Shown here piece after piece: positions 26,584 through 38,308 of a stretch of 64,000 nt of DNA; the first letter of the stretch is position 1; each line of letters starts with the position of its first letter. A model generated the notes under the pieces. It was not told the DNA's origin, did no database searches, and saw nothing but the letters and a program-made list of their open reading frames with translations. A program made the translations under genes and the position numbers. This DNA is from Amphibalanus amphitrite (lineage: Eukaryota > Arthropoda > Thecostraca > Balanomorpha > Balanidae): assembly GCF_019059575.1 (NCBI RefSeq), contig NW_024881593.1, forward strand, positions 310,001 to 374,000, in the 5' to 3' direction.

Positions 26584-26641
26584 AGGTCACGCCGGGTCAT
26601 CGGGAGATCACCGACGGGTATTGGAGGTCACCGAGAGGTCA
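26584..26641 (+). promoter_or_regulatory. Cluster of nuclear-receptor-like half-sites (DR4, DR5)
   Basis: AGGTCA at 26584-26589 and GGGTCA at 26594-26599 form a direct repeat with a 4-base spacer. AGGTCA at 26625-26630 and 26636-26641 form a perfect direct repeat with a 5-base spacer (CCGAG). DR4 and DR5 are known binding arrangements for RXR/USP heterodimers. Use in vivo is inference. Confidence 0.35.
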
Positions 26642-29600
26642 AAGTTGGCCAGCAGGGGTGCAACGGCGGCCGAACTGGAGTGCTCGCAGGCCCGGAGAAT
26701 TTGAAAGTGCAGAGGAAGCCGTTGCATACCTGCCCGGTGTTTGATACCCGAGACGCATCTTAGCGTCACGGTGCCTGACGATGCACATGTGGCCATCTCC
26801 GAGTCCCAGATCTGTGCCGCGGACCATGGCACGATGCGTCCAGTAATGTAGGCGCTCGGTGCCGATCTCTATCACGCACTTTTGATCGTTCCACTCTGGC
26901 GACCCGACAGATCTGGGCCGTTCAGTAGCCGGGATAGTGAAATGATATCGTTCCTACCTCACGGACAAAGAGCCCATGAATTTTAATATGGCGCTCTCGG
27001 AGGCGGCGCCGGAATTCAGATGCGACTGTAACCACGGTAAGGAGAGCAGCGCTCGAGCTGCAGGCTGCCGACGCTGGCCGGTGGCTGTGTGGAATCACAG
27101 ACGGCGCCGGGGCTCGTTATGCCCCCACCGGATGGCGCACGTCCCGGCTGTGGTGTACGGCCTGTTTACCAGTCGGGGAAGAGCGGCTACACCACCCGCT
27201 GAGGCGGCTCCGTGCTCCGGTAGATTGGTCAGTCCGGGAAGTATGCGGTGGCGCTCGGTGGCGAACCGCAACACCGCGGGTTCTGGCGTCCCTACAGTCA
27301 GAGAATCTCCTCAGCGAACAGGGCTGGTGGAGTTTGAGGAGCTCGGGAAGAGGGTTGAGCCACTCGGGCTGGTAAAGTAGAAGAAGACACGATGCAAGGT
27401 CGTATATTTATCTACATGTGCAGTAAGCGAATTGTGTTTCTTGTGAATACGGCAGACGGCCTGATGAAAAGTCGACCTTTTCTATTGCTCCAGTGAGTCA
27501 TACTATGGGGAGCACGAATGCTCTTTTCATGACTGGTATATGTATCTGCCATTCACATCATTCACATCGTTCTGCACACATCGGTCATCATGCAGGCACG
27601 TGTCACGCTAGCCAAGCATTGGCCACTTCGCCGAACTGCAAATGTGACCGTGTGAGAAGACCTGCAAAGGACGGGGACAATGTACGATTGCAGGCCGGAC
27701 TGTACTCCGCCACCGCTTCCACGATGCCAAACAAAAGAGAGTGTCCCGGTTGCCCTGTTTTGAATTGCCAGAAGTTGTTATTCAGCGATAGTGTGATAGA
27801 TTAAACATGTTCTGGTCTGCAGTTTCACAGATTCTAGGAGACTGGAACAAAGGATGATCCTGGCTGGACAACTATTCTTTGAATGCTGTCGATTCAGCTT
27901 CTGCCATACATGTTCACCCGCTCATTGCATTCAATCACAAATTCCGAATAAACACCGTTTTCCATCACCTCCTCAGCCACGTGCTGCCGTTTCCTGTTCC
28001 GCCAACTGCGCCGGTGTGTCGCCTCTCGCTGGCTATCATACCGCGATCATCTACACGGCGCCGGGTCGGGTCGGCGCCTACACGGCTCCGCGCGCGCCGC
28101 CTGGTCTGCTGCGGGAGCGCACAGCTCGGCCACCGTCCCACCGATGTGGGACATCTCCCAGCGGTGGGTACGCCCGAGCGAGCCGGCTCCTCCCGACACC
28201 GACTCCGGGTCGGCCGGAGGTCAGCCACGAGTCGTGGCCACGCCCGGTGGCACCGTGCTCCATCACGGCTGGTGTGGGACGACACGGGTTTGTCTTCGAG
28301 AGCGGACGAAGCTTTGGCTGAACACTTCGAGATGTATGGAAGATATGGGTCGGTCATCTTCCTCCCCGCGAGTTCTCACAGCGATCGGCGGCTATAGTTA
28401 ACCACCGATTAACATGTATGCTCTAATTAATGTCGGCTGAATTAAGGTCCCGGTGAGGTCAATGGTGTCGATCCAACTCGCTCATCGTGCTGACCCAGCT
28501 CTGGAAGGAGGTTTCACGCCGCGGCCGTGTGCCGACCTTCTGACCCGTCCGGTCGACCCTGCCGGGGCGGGGCCGGGCCGGCGCGGCGGCGGGCCGCCAC
28601 ACTCCACTGCCTCGGTAGGCACGGGTAGCAGAGAGGCAGACGGGCCACCACCGATCAGAGGCCGACTTCTGAATGGCCTGTTTTGATGAGACGCGACGAG
28701 GAAGAGTAGCTACGTAAAGGTCTGAACGGCTCGTCCTTGCCGTTCAGTTTTATGTTACGTTACATGTCAATTAGTTGAATCTCTTTCAATTATGGGCCTG
28801 TCCCTTATGATAAATCACGACCATGATGTTCAGAAATAGACCAAAGAAGCCGGAGCCCAGGCGTTTAACCCTTCTACCGCTGCACCGGTTTCCGAGAGGA
28901 GCACGTATCACACTAGCAGCGTCACCTCCTGAGCCTTCACGCAGCTGACGGCACTCGACGGTCCTAAAAACGGCCCTCGTGAGGCGCCGCCGCCACCGCG
29001 CCGCCACTGCCTCGCCGCGCCGCCAGCGCCGCCGCCGGCCGCGGTCGGGATGTTTTGCGCCCGTCGCGCGCGGCGTACTACCGTTTATTGCTACCGTGGC
29101 GCCGAGCCCGCCGCCGGTAGTAAGACTCGTGCCAGATGGGGTTTGAGGGCCCTCATCACCTCCAGCTACCGTGAGTCACGGCTCCTGTGCCCTTGGGTTG
29201 GGTGCCCCGGCGGCTGGCTAATCACACCTTTGCAGACATTTTTGTTGAGGCCGCATGGGACTCCGGTAAAAGTGTTCATTCCTGACTGGTTGGGCCCAAC
29301 TTTAACTCGCCGTGACGGAGAGCTAATGAGGGGAGGGTAATATTCGTGATTGGATTGCGCGGTTGGGTGGGGAGGGTTCAGGCGTCCCTGCTCTCGGGGG
29401 AGCGCGGAGAGCGGCAGCACAAAAGGCGCCTCCGCCGGGCGATAACGCTCTAATATGACAGCACCGCCGACATTACACCCGCCTAATGTACAGAGAAGGA
29501 AGGAATTTCATTTTCAGGGGCCTATAATTCACCGGACTCCTCCCAGCGCGAGAGAAGGGTGAAAATAAAAGTTGGATGGGCAAGGGTAAATGCGGACAAA

Positions 29601-32600
29601 AAAGGGAAGAAGAATGCAGCTCGGCTGTGGTCGGCGGAGGACGAAGTTCATTACCCCTCGGAGGAGCTGTGAGCAAACGGAACACGAAATTTTCGGTTAA
29701 ATAACCGCTGGTTTGATAAGTAACATCAGTAACCGTTTCAAACGGGTACCCGTTCGCGTCATAAGCACGGAACGCATTCATTTTTATGGAATATGCTTAT
29801 GTTGGACTCCATGCAAAGCACGACCTTCTGACTCATCGAATCGAGTACATGCATGCTATTGAACCGACGCGATGTAATAAAAGCTGCAAATGATGACAAC
29901 ATCATATTAGGCTTACTTGAGCATGTATTGCCCCAACTGCAGGTGAAGTTTTAAAAGACAATGATAATTATTCAGCAACTATTAGGTAAGCCGATTCAGT
30001 CTTGCAATTTCCATTCTGAGAATCAAGCATTCGTCATCCGGTACAAACAATGAAACTTATCAGGCCTAGATTACCTACGTGACACCGTATCTGGCATTGT
30101 TTCCTAGGCACGTTACATTGAAAGAACCGAAAACAGCTGAAATACCACTATTTACGCTTTGCATCGCTCGTCATGACAGCACTCGTCAGCATTCACAATG
30201 CAAACGCTGTAGGGATCTTTTTTAACGCCGTAGGGATCAGCAGCTACCATGTTCCCTGCTGCATCGCACGACTTCCTTCAACTATCTGCATAGCATCGCT
30301 GTGCCACACAGGTAACAGGTATGACACCGCGTTCCAGCTCGGCCGAGTGTGACTGACTGAAAAACCGTCACGGTCACATCGCGGCCGTGACGTTACGTGC
30401 AACGTTACAAGGCTGATCGTGACTTGTGACGGCTCAAACATGGAAATAATGCTGCAATACACGAGGTCATGTGAATTCAAAGACAAATGAATTAGGGCTC
30501 CAGAGCCATGAAATTCTTATGTTTGATGTACTTACCATTAGTCACTTTTAGCATGCATGGACGTTTCCGTCCAGCACACGGTGCTGAGTAAAGCTAGACC
30601 CGCAACAATGCCACAACGGAAGGCCCCACCAAATCTGACAGACTGTCAGTGATTTGGTTATCAAGCTGCAGCTTGGTCAGTGCCCACTCAAGGTTTACTC
30701 GCACTTTCACATGAGTAAAACAAAGCGAACCTTGAAATGTCGTAATGCAGGCCTTGCGCACGATTTTGAGCAGGAATTCACACGGTGGTTAGGTATGTAA
30801 GCTATGAAAAGATGAGATACCAATAGGTTTTGCTGGGTTCACGTTGATGTTCCCATGCCATTCGCCTAATGGCATTGTTGAACAAGGTATCTCGTTACTC
30901 CGTCAGTGCATATCATACCGAAAAATAATCTGGACATTCTGCTATGAAAAGACAATGATTACAAATTACAATATTGCTCTTGCTTTCGATGAAAAAATGA
31001 ATGTACAATCGCTGCATTCGACGATCGTCATTGCCTCACATATCGCCAATGATTGTCGTTGTAGAGCAAGCTTACACAGCTCAGACTCTATACAAGAGAC
31101 GAGACGCTGAAGCTCTTTCAGAAATGCCTCCATTGTCAAGTGTTACCGTTTCCCCGGTCTCGTCCTCCCTCGGGGGCGGCCCACGCAGTCACTGGTATAC
31201 CACTACCGTCTCGAGCCCTGGCTGGTGTAACCGTGGCTCTCAGCTGGTTCCAGCGACACCCCGCGCGGCCGACGGACCGCTGCCGTAAACACCTGGACGT
31301 CGCGTTCGTGCCGTGGTGAGCAGCGGCGGCCGAGCCGTCTGCCTGGTCAGGTCAGAGGTCAGTACCGGTCGGCGCGCCGGCGGCCGAGCTGCGCCGACTC
31401 CGCTCAGACGTGCCCTGGCCAGGCATGCAAATGCGAGCTGGTCGAAAGCCTTTGTGGAGGCCGCCAGTGTTAACCAGGCGCCGGTTCACGGTCCGCTGTT
31501 CGGGATAAGATGGGCGCCGTGGCCTTGGGAGTGATGGCTCTGCTATGATGAGCTCCACCGGTTGAGAGCTGCAGGAGCAACTGTCGGTCCGGTGATGAGT
31601 AGGCATTTGCAGTGAATGCATGCGTTTGCTGTCGGTCATGGTGTCTGAGTTTGTATCCATAACGATGGCTACAAAACGGCTGCTACATGTTTCCCAGGTA
31701 TGACGGATAGCTTCCCTCGTGAGCGCTATTTATGCATGTGTCCACCACTTGCATCAACAATCGGCGTGCATGCCGAGTGACGCTGCAACAACAGCTAGCT
31801 CGTCAAACCCGGGGCCACACGGCTGGGGCAGTCCCAGGCCTCCGAATTTTCTCACCGACACGGCATGACTGGACGAAGCCGTGAAAAATGCACACACGGG
31901 AAGTCCACAAATCTCGGCGGTCGGCCCGTGCATTTATCGGCGGTTCCTTTTGCTGACACACGCGACCATCATACGCTCCAATAATGGGCCGTGTGAGGGG
32001 CTCACGGACTGTCCATGGATCCAAAGGGCGTGGGCTCGGTGAGGGCGCAGACCGCAGAGGGTGCCCGGCTCGTGGTGCGGCGGCTTAACGCGGCATTCGG
32101 CCGACCCAGCACGGGCTTATGGCTCATATGTGACAAGCTGAGTCATTATTGACGCCATAACAGTGAGTCATGTGGGATGCAGACCGTCTACAGCGAGGAA
32201 TCATGGAGTGAAGAGGTTCAGCACACCTTCACACCGGTGTGAACACTCAGAACAACTCTGTCCGCTTTCTTATGGACCTTTAACGCCTGTAATAAGTTTA
32301 TTTTATCGCAGCCACTGACAAGCGCCAACGTGTGTATTTGGCACGCAAAGTGCGCTTTGTATTATTATGAGAATGGGTGGCAAACATTTAACGCTTATCA
32401 TTTGCTCCCACGTTCCCCTTTTTTTGCACAAGAGCGCCGAATGAGCGCTGCAAGCATGTGCATGAGGTGACCAAAAAATGAACATCGTTTTGCAATTTGC
32501 TCCATGCCACATGCGTCGACTGCCCACTGAGATGCATTTTGCCTGTGTTAATGCACCGAACTATCACTTTCGCATTGTATACCGCTTAATGCCGGAAGAC

Positions 32601-33056
32601 CATTTTACATCGAAAACTCAATTAACATCGGTTGAGAATAAGGATGATAACAGAGGATAATTGTTCTAGCACCCTCGTAGTTGTCTACTATTTTCACCAT
32701 TAGATGTTTTTAGCGACGATGGCTTCGTTTTTATTGCTCATCCTGGAATAGTCCAAACGCCTCTCCAATCCCACGGCAAAACACAAGGCCCACATGGTCG
32801 GTCCGTCCTTCTAAACAAAACCTCATCCGCGTGGGCCTCCATTTTTCATTTCAGTGACCTTCACACGTTCAGGGCGTGTGAACCGCTCCCTCGGCACTCT
32901 CCAATTCAAATTCCGGTGTCCATTAGAAGAGAGACAAATATGCATCTCTGCGCTCATCGCACCACTAATGAACCACAGACAGGGGCGTCAACGATTGTCA
33001 GCGACTGGCAAGGTCGGTGACGCGCTTGGGGCGATTGACGCGACGTGGGCGGAGTG
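26642..33056. other. Intergenic or intronic DNA, no supported gene
   Basis: Frames at 27854-28401 overlap in several registers. A small hairpin with a GACAGACTGTC-type centre lies at about 30628-30658. No transposon termini, tRNA or coding exon could be supported. Confidence 0.4.
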
Positions 33057-33380
33057 ACGAGGCGGAAGGACGACAGGACGAGAGACGGACGACAGGACGA
33101 GAGACGGACGACAGTACGAGAGACGGACGACAGGTGGACGATAGGATGACAGGTGAATGGCGATGAGCGAGAGACGGGCGGATGAGGAACGATGAAGGAC
33201 GGAGGGATGGGCTAAGGACGACGGAGGGATAGGTGGCTGGAGCCGATATGAGAAGCGAAAGACGGACAGATGACTGACGAATAACGGCGACTGATGGATG
33301 CTGGAGGAATGACGGATGGGTGACGTACGAATGACGGATGAATGGTGGACATATAGATGCCAGACGGGTGACAGACAAAC
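33057..33380. repeat. Purine-rich GACGGACGACAG-type tandem repeat region
   Basis: The best part is 33068-33135, where GACGACAGGACGAGAGACG recurs with a period near 20 bp. It then decays into GATGACGGATG-like variants up to about 33370. Minus-strand frames read as Arg/Pro/Ser repeats and are not taken as genes. Confidence 0.7.
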
Positions 33381-34536
33381 AGAAGGCCGGCCTGCATACC
33401 GCGTGGTGGCCTAATTATTGACAGACTTTGGAGAGCACGGCGCGTTATGGTGACGGTTGAGACGTGCATCCATAACGTCAGACAGATGTCCGGTCGGGGT
33501 ACGGCAGCTGGCGGAGAGTGAAGACTGATCTATTGGGCTAGCGGCTCAAACAAGTTACTACTGACGCGTGACATATGAATGACGAGGATTAATTAAGTAG
33601 GAGAAAGTGAGAGGAGCCCTTGCGAAGAGAGGGATATGAGATAATGAAACAGAGGGAGAGCCATTATAATACTTCAAAGGACTCACCTGGAGTGGAGTTC
33701 AGGATCGCACCGCCTTTTCCCTCCGTTTCAATTTCTTCTGATGCACTTATCCTCTCAATTACTCACTCATGGGCATGCTGGTTAAAGACTCCAAGCTCTG
33801 CATCTGCCTTGACCTGGAAAAGAACCGATGCTTCTAAATCTACGACCATTTCATACAGCTGTTCCGCTCATATCGTTATTGCTATATTGGCACTCATGCC
33901 AATTCAGCCAGGAAAGGTAACTGCATTCCGGGTGAGGGATAATGGACAATAAAAATCCGCCACCCAGCGCCGTGTTTCGTCACAGCCATAAGTTACTGTG
34001 AAGCGCCCAAGGCCAACATTATTTGCCGCTGCGGGATTACCTTGGCGTGATAAGCCACCGGCTCACCGACATTCAATCACACCTTTCACACAGACTTGAA
34101 AATCAATCAGGCTTTAATTACATTTCTTTAGTGATGTTGCGAGTAGCTGTCAGGACCACTGACGTCACAGGTGGACCTGTGACGTGCGTGCGGGACACTA
34201 AACCGCATAGATGAATGCTGGGTAAATTGCTGAGTTGCGTTTCGACAAAGCCTTTTACCTCATTCCATGAGGCATTGGCGTAACTGGTTATATTTCACCC
34301 GATCTCTTGATCTCCGTGTGTGGGTCAGTGTGCACTGTGCAGTGTCCACTGCACGTCCTGAGTGACAGCATGGAGCACATCAACAGAAATGATCTGCATA
34401 ACGTTTGTTTGATTTGTTGGTAAAAGCAGGCATCTCACTTTCCATTTATGCCGTGTCACACCACCCATTCAACACCCAGTAGGTCCCTTCCAGCACACTC
34501 CGGACATTACCTGACGTGTTTCTGTGTCTGTTCCAG
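33381..34536. other. Region upstream of the RASSF exon
   Basis: No upstream coding exon could be recognised. The last 36 bases (TGTTTCTGTGTCTGTTCCAG and before) make a plausible 3' splice site ending at 34536. Confidence 0.45.
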
Positions 34537-35859
34537 ATGACGATGACCTCTGAGATCCCGGTGTGGGTGGACGGTGTGGAGAAGTGGGTGACCGGCGTCG
34601 GCCGGCGGACCACCTGCGCCGACCTGGTGCGCGCCCTGCTCAGCGCCGAGGCTGGATCGGAGCCGCCCACTGAGTCCGAGCTGCGGGCCTACAGCCTCGT
34701 GGAGCGGTGGCGACAGGTGGAGCGGCCGCTCGACCCCGCCGCGCGCATCCAGAAGGTCTGGAGGACATGGGGCGAGGACACGGCAGAGGTGCGGTTCGCG
34801 CTGAAGCGGCTCGGTCCGCAGACGCCCAAGGAGGTGAAGGCGCCGCGGCGCCGGCAGCGACACCGGTGGCGCAGCTCCAGCAGTCTGGAGGCGGTGCACC
34901 CGCGCAAACTGACGGCGGCGACCGACCACGACAGCGCCCGGGACGACGTGGTCGAGCGACTGATGCAGACCATCCTCGTCCAGGGCGAGACGATCGCCGC
35001 GCAGCTGCGGCGGCTGCACGAGCGAGAGGACCTCATCGGCTACTACGAGCACAAGATGCACCGAATGCGGGAGGACCGTCTCGGCTCGGACTACCTGCTC
35101 CGCACCTACCTCCGTGACGGCGAGCCGGCGGAGGCGGAGAAGGCGAGCCACGACAGCGGCGTGGGCGCCGAACTGGGCGCCGACGCGCCGGAGTCGCCGC
35201 GCCGGGACGTCAGCGAGGAGGAGGCCGTCTCGGACCTGCGGCAGACGCTGATGTACCTGGAGCGGATCGTCGAGCTCAACAGCCGGATCGCCGAGCAGGA
35301 GGAGGCGGCCGTGCGGCTGACGCAGCGCGTGCGCCGCGCCGCCGCGCCCACCGCCCCAGAAGACACCTCCCAGACGGTGCTCGAGCTGGAGATCTCGCGC
35401 GCCGAGCTGCAGCGTCTGATGGCCGTCTGCGCGCGCCAGACGGCCGAGATCGAGCAGAACGAGCGCGCGCTCATGGCGTGCGAGCACGCGCTCGAGGACA
35501 AGCGGCGCTTTGCGCGCTACCTCGAGTGCGAGCTGGACGAGATGGAGGCAGACGAGCGGCGCCTGCTGGCCGACGGACAGCGCCTCCTGGAGGACGAGCG
35601 GCGCCGCCTGGCGGACGAGCAGACGCTGACGGTCGAACAGCGGACTCCGCCAGCGGACCAGCCGCGCCTGGCGGTCTCGCAGCGCTCCGACCACCACGCG
35701 CCCGCCGGGTACGCCAACCCCGTGTACACGAACCTGCCGCCGCCCGGGGGCACGAAGGAGTTGGCCGACGGCGACTCGAACTCTGACACCGGCCTCAGTT
35801 CGTTGCACAGCAGCAGTGACGAGGCGGCCGTCGGCTATGTGCTCGACACACTAGTGTAG
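34537..35859 (+). CDS. RASSF10: N-terminal RASSF family protein, RASSF9/RASSF10 type (Drosophila meru homologue)
   Basis: A 440-residue scaffold protein of the N-terminal Ras-association family. Residues 6-92 form the RA (ubiquitin-like) domain, with the family signature VWVDGVEKWVTGVGRRTTCADLV near 9-31 shown in part, then VERWRQVERPLDP and the WRTWGEDTAEVRFALKR block. Residues 136-175 and about 225-370 are charged and heptad-like, suggesting coiled coils. The tail NSDTGLSSLHSSSDE (415-429) and the final DTLV match the conserved end of vertebrate RASSF10. T-L-V at the C-terminus fits a class I PDZ ligand, which in Drosophila Meru links to polarity proteins. I start at 34537 because the bases just before it are a pyrimidine tract ending in TTCCAG; the in-frame codons from 34516 are therefore probably intron. 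Codon third positions are almost all G or C. RASSF9 is the main alternative name. Confidence 0.85.
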   Translation: MTMTSEIPVWVDGVEKWVTGVGRRTTCADLVRALLSAEAGSEPPTESELRAYSLVERWRQVERPLDPAARIQKVWRTWGEDTAEVRFALKRLGPQTPKEVKAPRRRQRHRWRSSSSLEAVHPRKLTAATDHDSARDDVVERLMQTILVQGETIAAQLRRLHEREDLIGYYEHKMHRMREDRLGSDYLLRTYLRDGEPAEAEKASHDSGVGAELGADAPESPRRDVSEEEAVSDLRQTLMYLERIVELNSRIAEQEEAAVRLTQRVRRAAAPTAPEDTSQTVLELEISRAELQRLMAVCARQTAEIEQNERALMACEHALEDKRRFARYLECELDEMEADERRLLADGQRLLEDERRRLADEQTLTVEQRTPPADQPRLAVSQRSDHHAPAGYANPVYTNLPPPGGTKELADGDSNSDTGLSSLHSSSDEAAVGYVLDTLV

Positions 35860-37077
35860 AGACGCTATTCTAGCACCGAGTATTTTTGACGCATGCCACG
35901 GTCGTTGTGACAGGGACTGAAGCCCGACGAGTCGTGAGTAGCGTCAGTGAATCGTCCTGTTTTGTCTTTGCCGAATGCTGATGACTCAGATGTCTTGCCT
36001 CACGCAGTGGAGTGAGAAATAATGGGCTCCTGGCGGGCAATGCAGTACCGAACAGCCTACTTAGTTGACGAAATTGTGTGCTACGTCATTGCACAGATGT
36101 AGGTAAACAATTGCACTCACTGTATGTGGTCCCCATTCGATCAATCTGGCTAAACGGTGTACGGAACCACCGTGTTTAGACTGACTTGCCGAATCGAATG
36201 TTCGATTTTTCGTCTTATTGAAATATTTGTAAGAATATTACATCAAAACTAGATAACAACATAATGCCACTTTTCAAATGACGCGGTTGCTTTCCAGCCA
36301 GTATCGTTACTTAACGTAAGAAAACCTAGCATCATCCTAGCACTGCCACTCATTACAAGTATCAAACTGCAAGTGTAAATATCGCGACGTTTGCGCACAA
36401 CTGGAATCAAAACTTCGCATCTTTTGGATGCGTTTCTCATGCTAGTCTGCGCCACGAATCTGAATGCGATTTCTTCTCTTGTCCTATCTTTATGTACTTG
36501 TCACCTGCCTGTCGTGTGCACTGTTGCAATAGACATGTCCGATATCACCTGTGATGCTCGCCGCAATTATTTTTATTGTGCATGCATGCTTATTGAAATA
36601 TATGAATGTGCGTTGTGTGCAATTCGTGTACAATTCGCCTACCAATAAACCTCAAACATCGTGTTATTTCGCATGTTTTTGTTTAACAGATAGGCAGTAG
36701 GCACTGAGTGCAAGTAGGAATGGCGTGCATACCTATACCTACAATCGAGGGAACAGCTCGTCATGAAACTTAGGCATATAATATATATTAGAATAATTAT
36801 ACGAAAATGAGTTGTGATGGCGCCAGTTCTCGTTCCGGCCAACTTCCCCAAGTAGGTACTCACAACCACGACTGAAAATTTCATTCACAAAGTCTTGACA
36901 TTAGGGGTGATTATGAATTCCTTTTTACTTTTACACTGCGTCCCGTGGCCGGTACCGGTAGTGTTGATGTTCTGCTTTGCGATCATTTTCAATCAAACCT
37001 TCAATTTTACAAACCAGTATAACGCCTTTTGGGGCGACTAACGGAGCGAGCAAGAGGGTGAGCCTTGCACGTGCGAA
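35860..37077. other. 3' flank of the RASSF gene
   Basis: Apart from the poly(A) signal at 36644, nothing is supported. The sequence becomes AT-rich directly after the stop codon. Confidence 0.4.
36644..36649 (+). terminator. Candidate poly(A) signal for the RASSF gene
   Basis: AATAAA followed within 15-45 bases by a GT-rich stretch (CGTGTTATTTCGCATGTTTTT). It would give a 3' UTR of about 0.8 kb. No other clear AATAAA lies between the stop codon and this point. Confidence 0.4.
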
Positions 37078-37440
37078 ATTTCGACGGGGTACCTCCAGCT
37101 GACTTGTGCACAGCACCCATACTAACCGGTCTCTAGCGATGTGTCAAATTTGAGCACAATCGGCCCAGTCGTTCTCGAGATCTGGAAGCGGCACCCTGCA
37201 CGCGCGCACGTGCAAAATGGGTCCCAACTGACTTTTGCACGGCACCCTACTAACCGGTCCCTAACCATGTGCCAAATTAGAGCACCATCGGTCCAGCCGT
37301 TCTCGAGATCTGGAATCGACCCCTGCACGTGCGCACGTGCAGCAGCATCCCAACTCTGGCACATGGATATGCATTGCCTAGTGGGCGCCTACCTACATGC
37401 CAACTTTCAGCGCAATCGGCCAAGTAGTTACCGAGATATT
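37078..37440. repeat. Diverged ~128-bp tandem repeats
   Basis: AACCGGTCTCTAGCGATGTG (37125) recurs as AACCGGTCCCTAACCATGTG (37253). The blocks CAATCGGCCCAGTCGTTCTC and CATCGGTCCAGCCGTTCTC, and GCGCACGTGCA with a following CCCAACT, keep the same 125-128 bp spacing. A third, weaker unit (CAATCGGCCAAGTAGTTACC) follows to about 37440. Insect and crustacean genomes often carry such interspersed units; the family is not identified. Confidence 0.65.
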
Positions 37441-38308
37441 GCAACAATTACAAAAGTGACACCTCTTCGTTTTGCACGTGGCACGTGCATAAGGGGTCAC
37501 CCACATGCATCGGGAATAGTCCAATACTTAGTAGAAGGAATGAAGTTACCCTACAAAAATTACCGCGTGTAAATCGGTCAAGTGGTTGCTGAGATATAAG
37601 CGTCGCAGAATCGTGACCACGGCCGGCCGGCCGCTCATACTCAGAAATTTCCGTTAAAGGGTTAAAGGGTTCCGTAAAAAGTTAAAGTTCCGTTAAAGAA
37701 ATTTCCGTATCATCGAAAAAAAATCAATGTATGGAGCTGATTTTTTTTAACTAGCATTTCTTATTTTTCTGAATCAGAAAAACATAGTTTGAGGACCGAA
37801 CTCGGTGAAAAATATTGCAACCACATTTCATTTTCATGATTCATTTTCATGAGCGAACCACCACTATACAAGCATGGCCGCCAATTTGGAAGCATGCAAA
37901 ATTACTACAGAACTGGCGCAGATAATACATTATTGACGCTACGCTTACGCGGTCGTTCTTCTGATTGAGTTGTCCTTAGGGAGAGGTAGCCTTAGGTATT
38001 GCCTATAAAAATATCACGTGACAATTGGAGGGAGTGACAATTGGACGTGACAGTTGACAATGGGAGAAAATATCACGTGACAATCACGTGATAAACGTCA
38101 TACATTGGAGGGAGATTGTGATTCAAGCTGGAGGAATTCCTTTGTTGAGCCGCTAGAATCCGAAGGAAACAGCGGAAATTGCCTACGACTATTTAATGAA
38201 TTTTACGGTGATGAATAAGTGCGAAAAACGTTTTGGCTTTATAAAATTTGACGAAATGACCAGGGTAAAAGTTTTATTACTGGCGGTCAATTCAAAACGG
38301 CGCAAACA
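37441..38308. other. AT-rich intergenic DNA
   Basis: Short GTTAAAG/GTTCCG direct repeats occur at 37650-37710, and ATCACGTGACAATTGGA-type repeats at 38009-38090. No gene is seen. Confidence 0.4.

Noticed and set aside
34507..35808. 433-codon minus-strand frame opposite the RASSF gene
   Set aside because: Mirror frame created by the extreme GC3 bias of the real gene; it reads as Leu/Arg/Val-rich nonsense.
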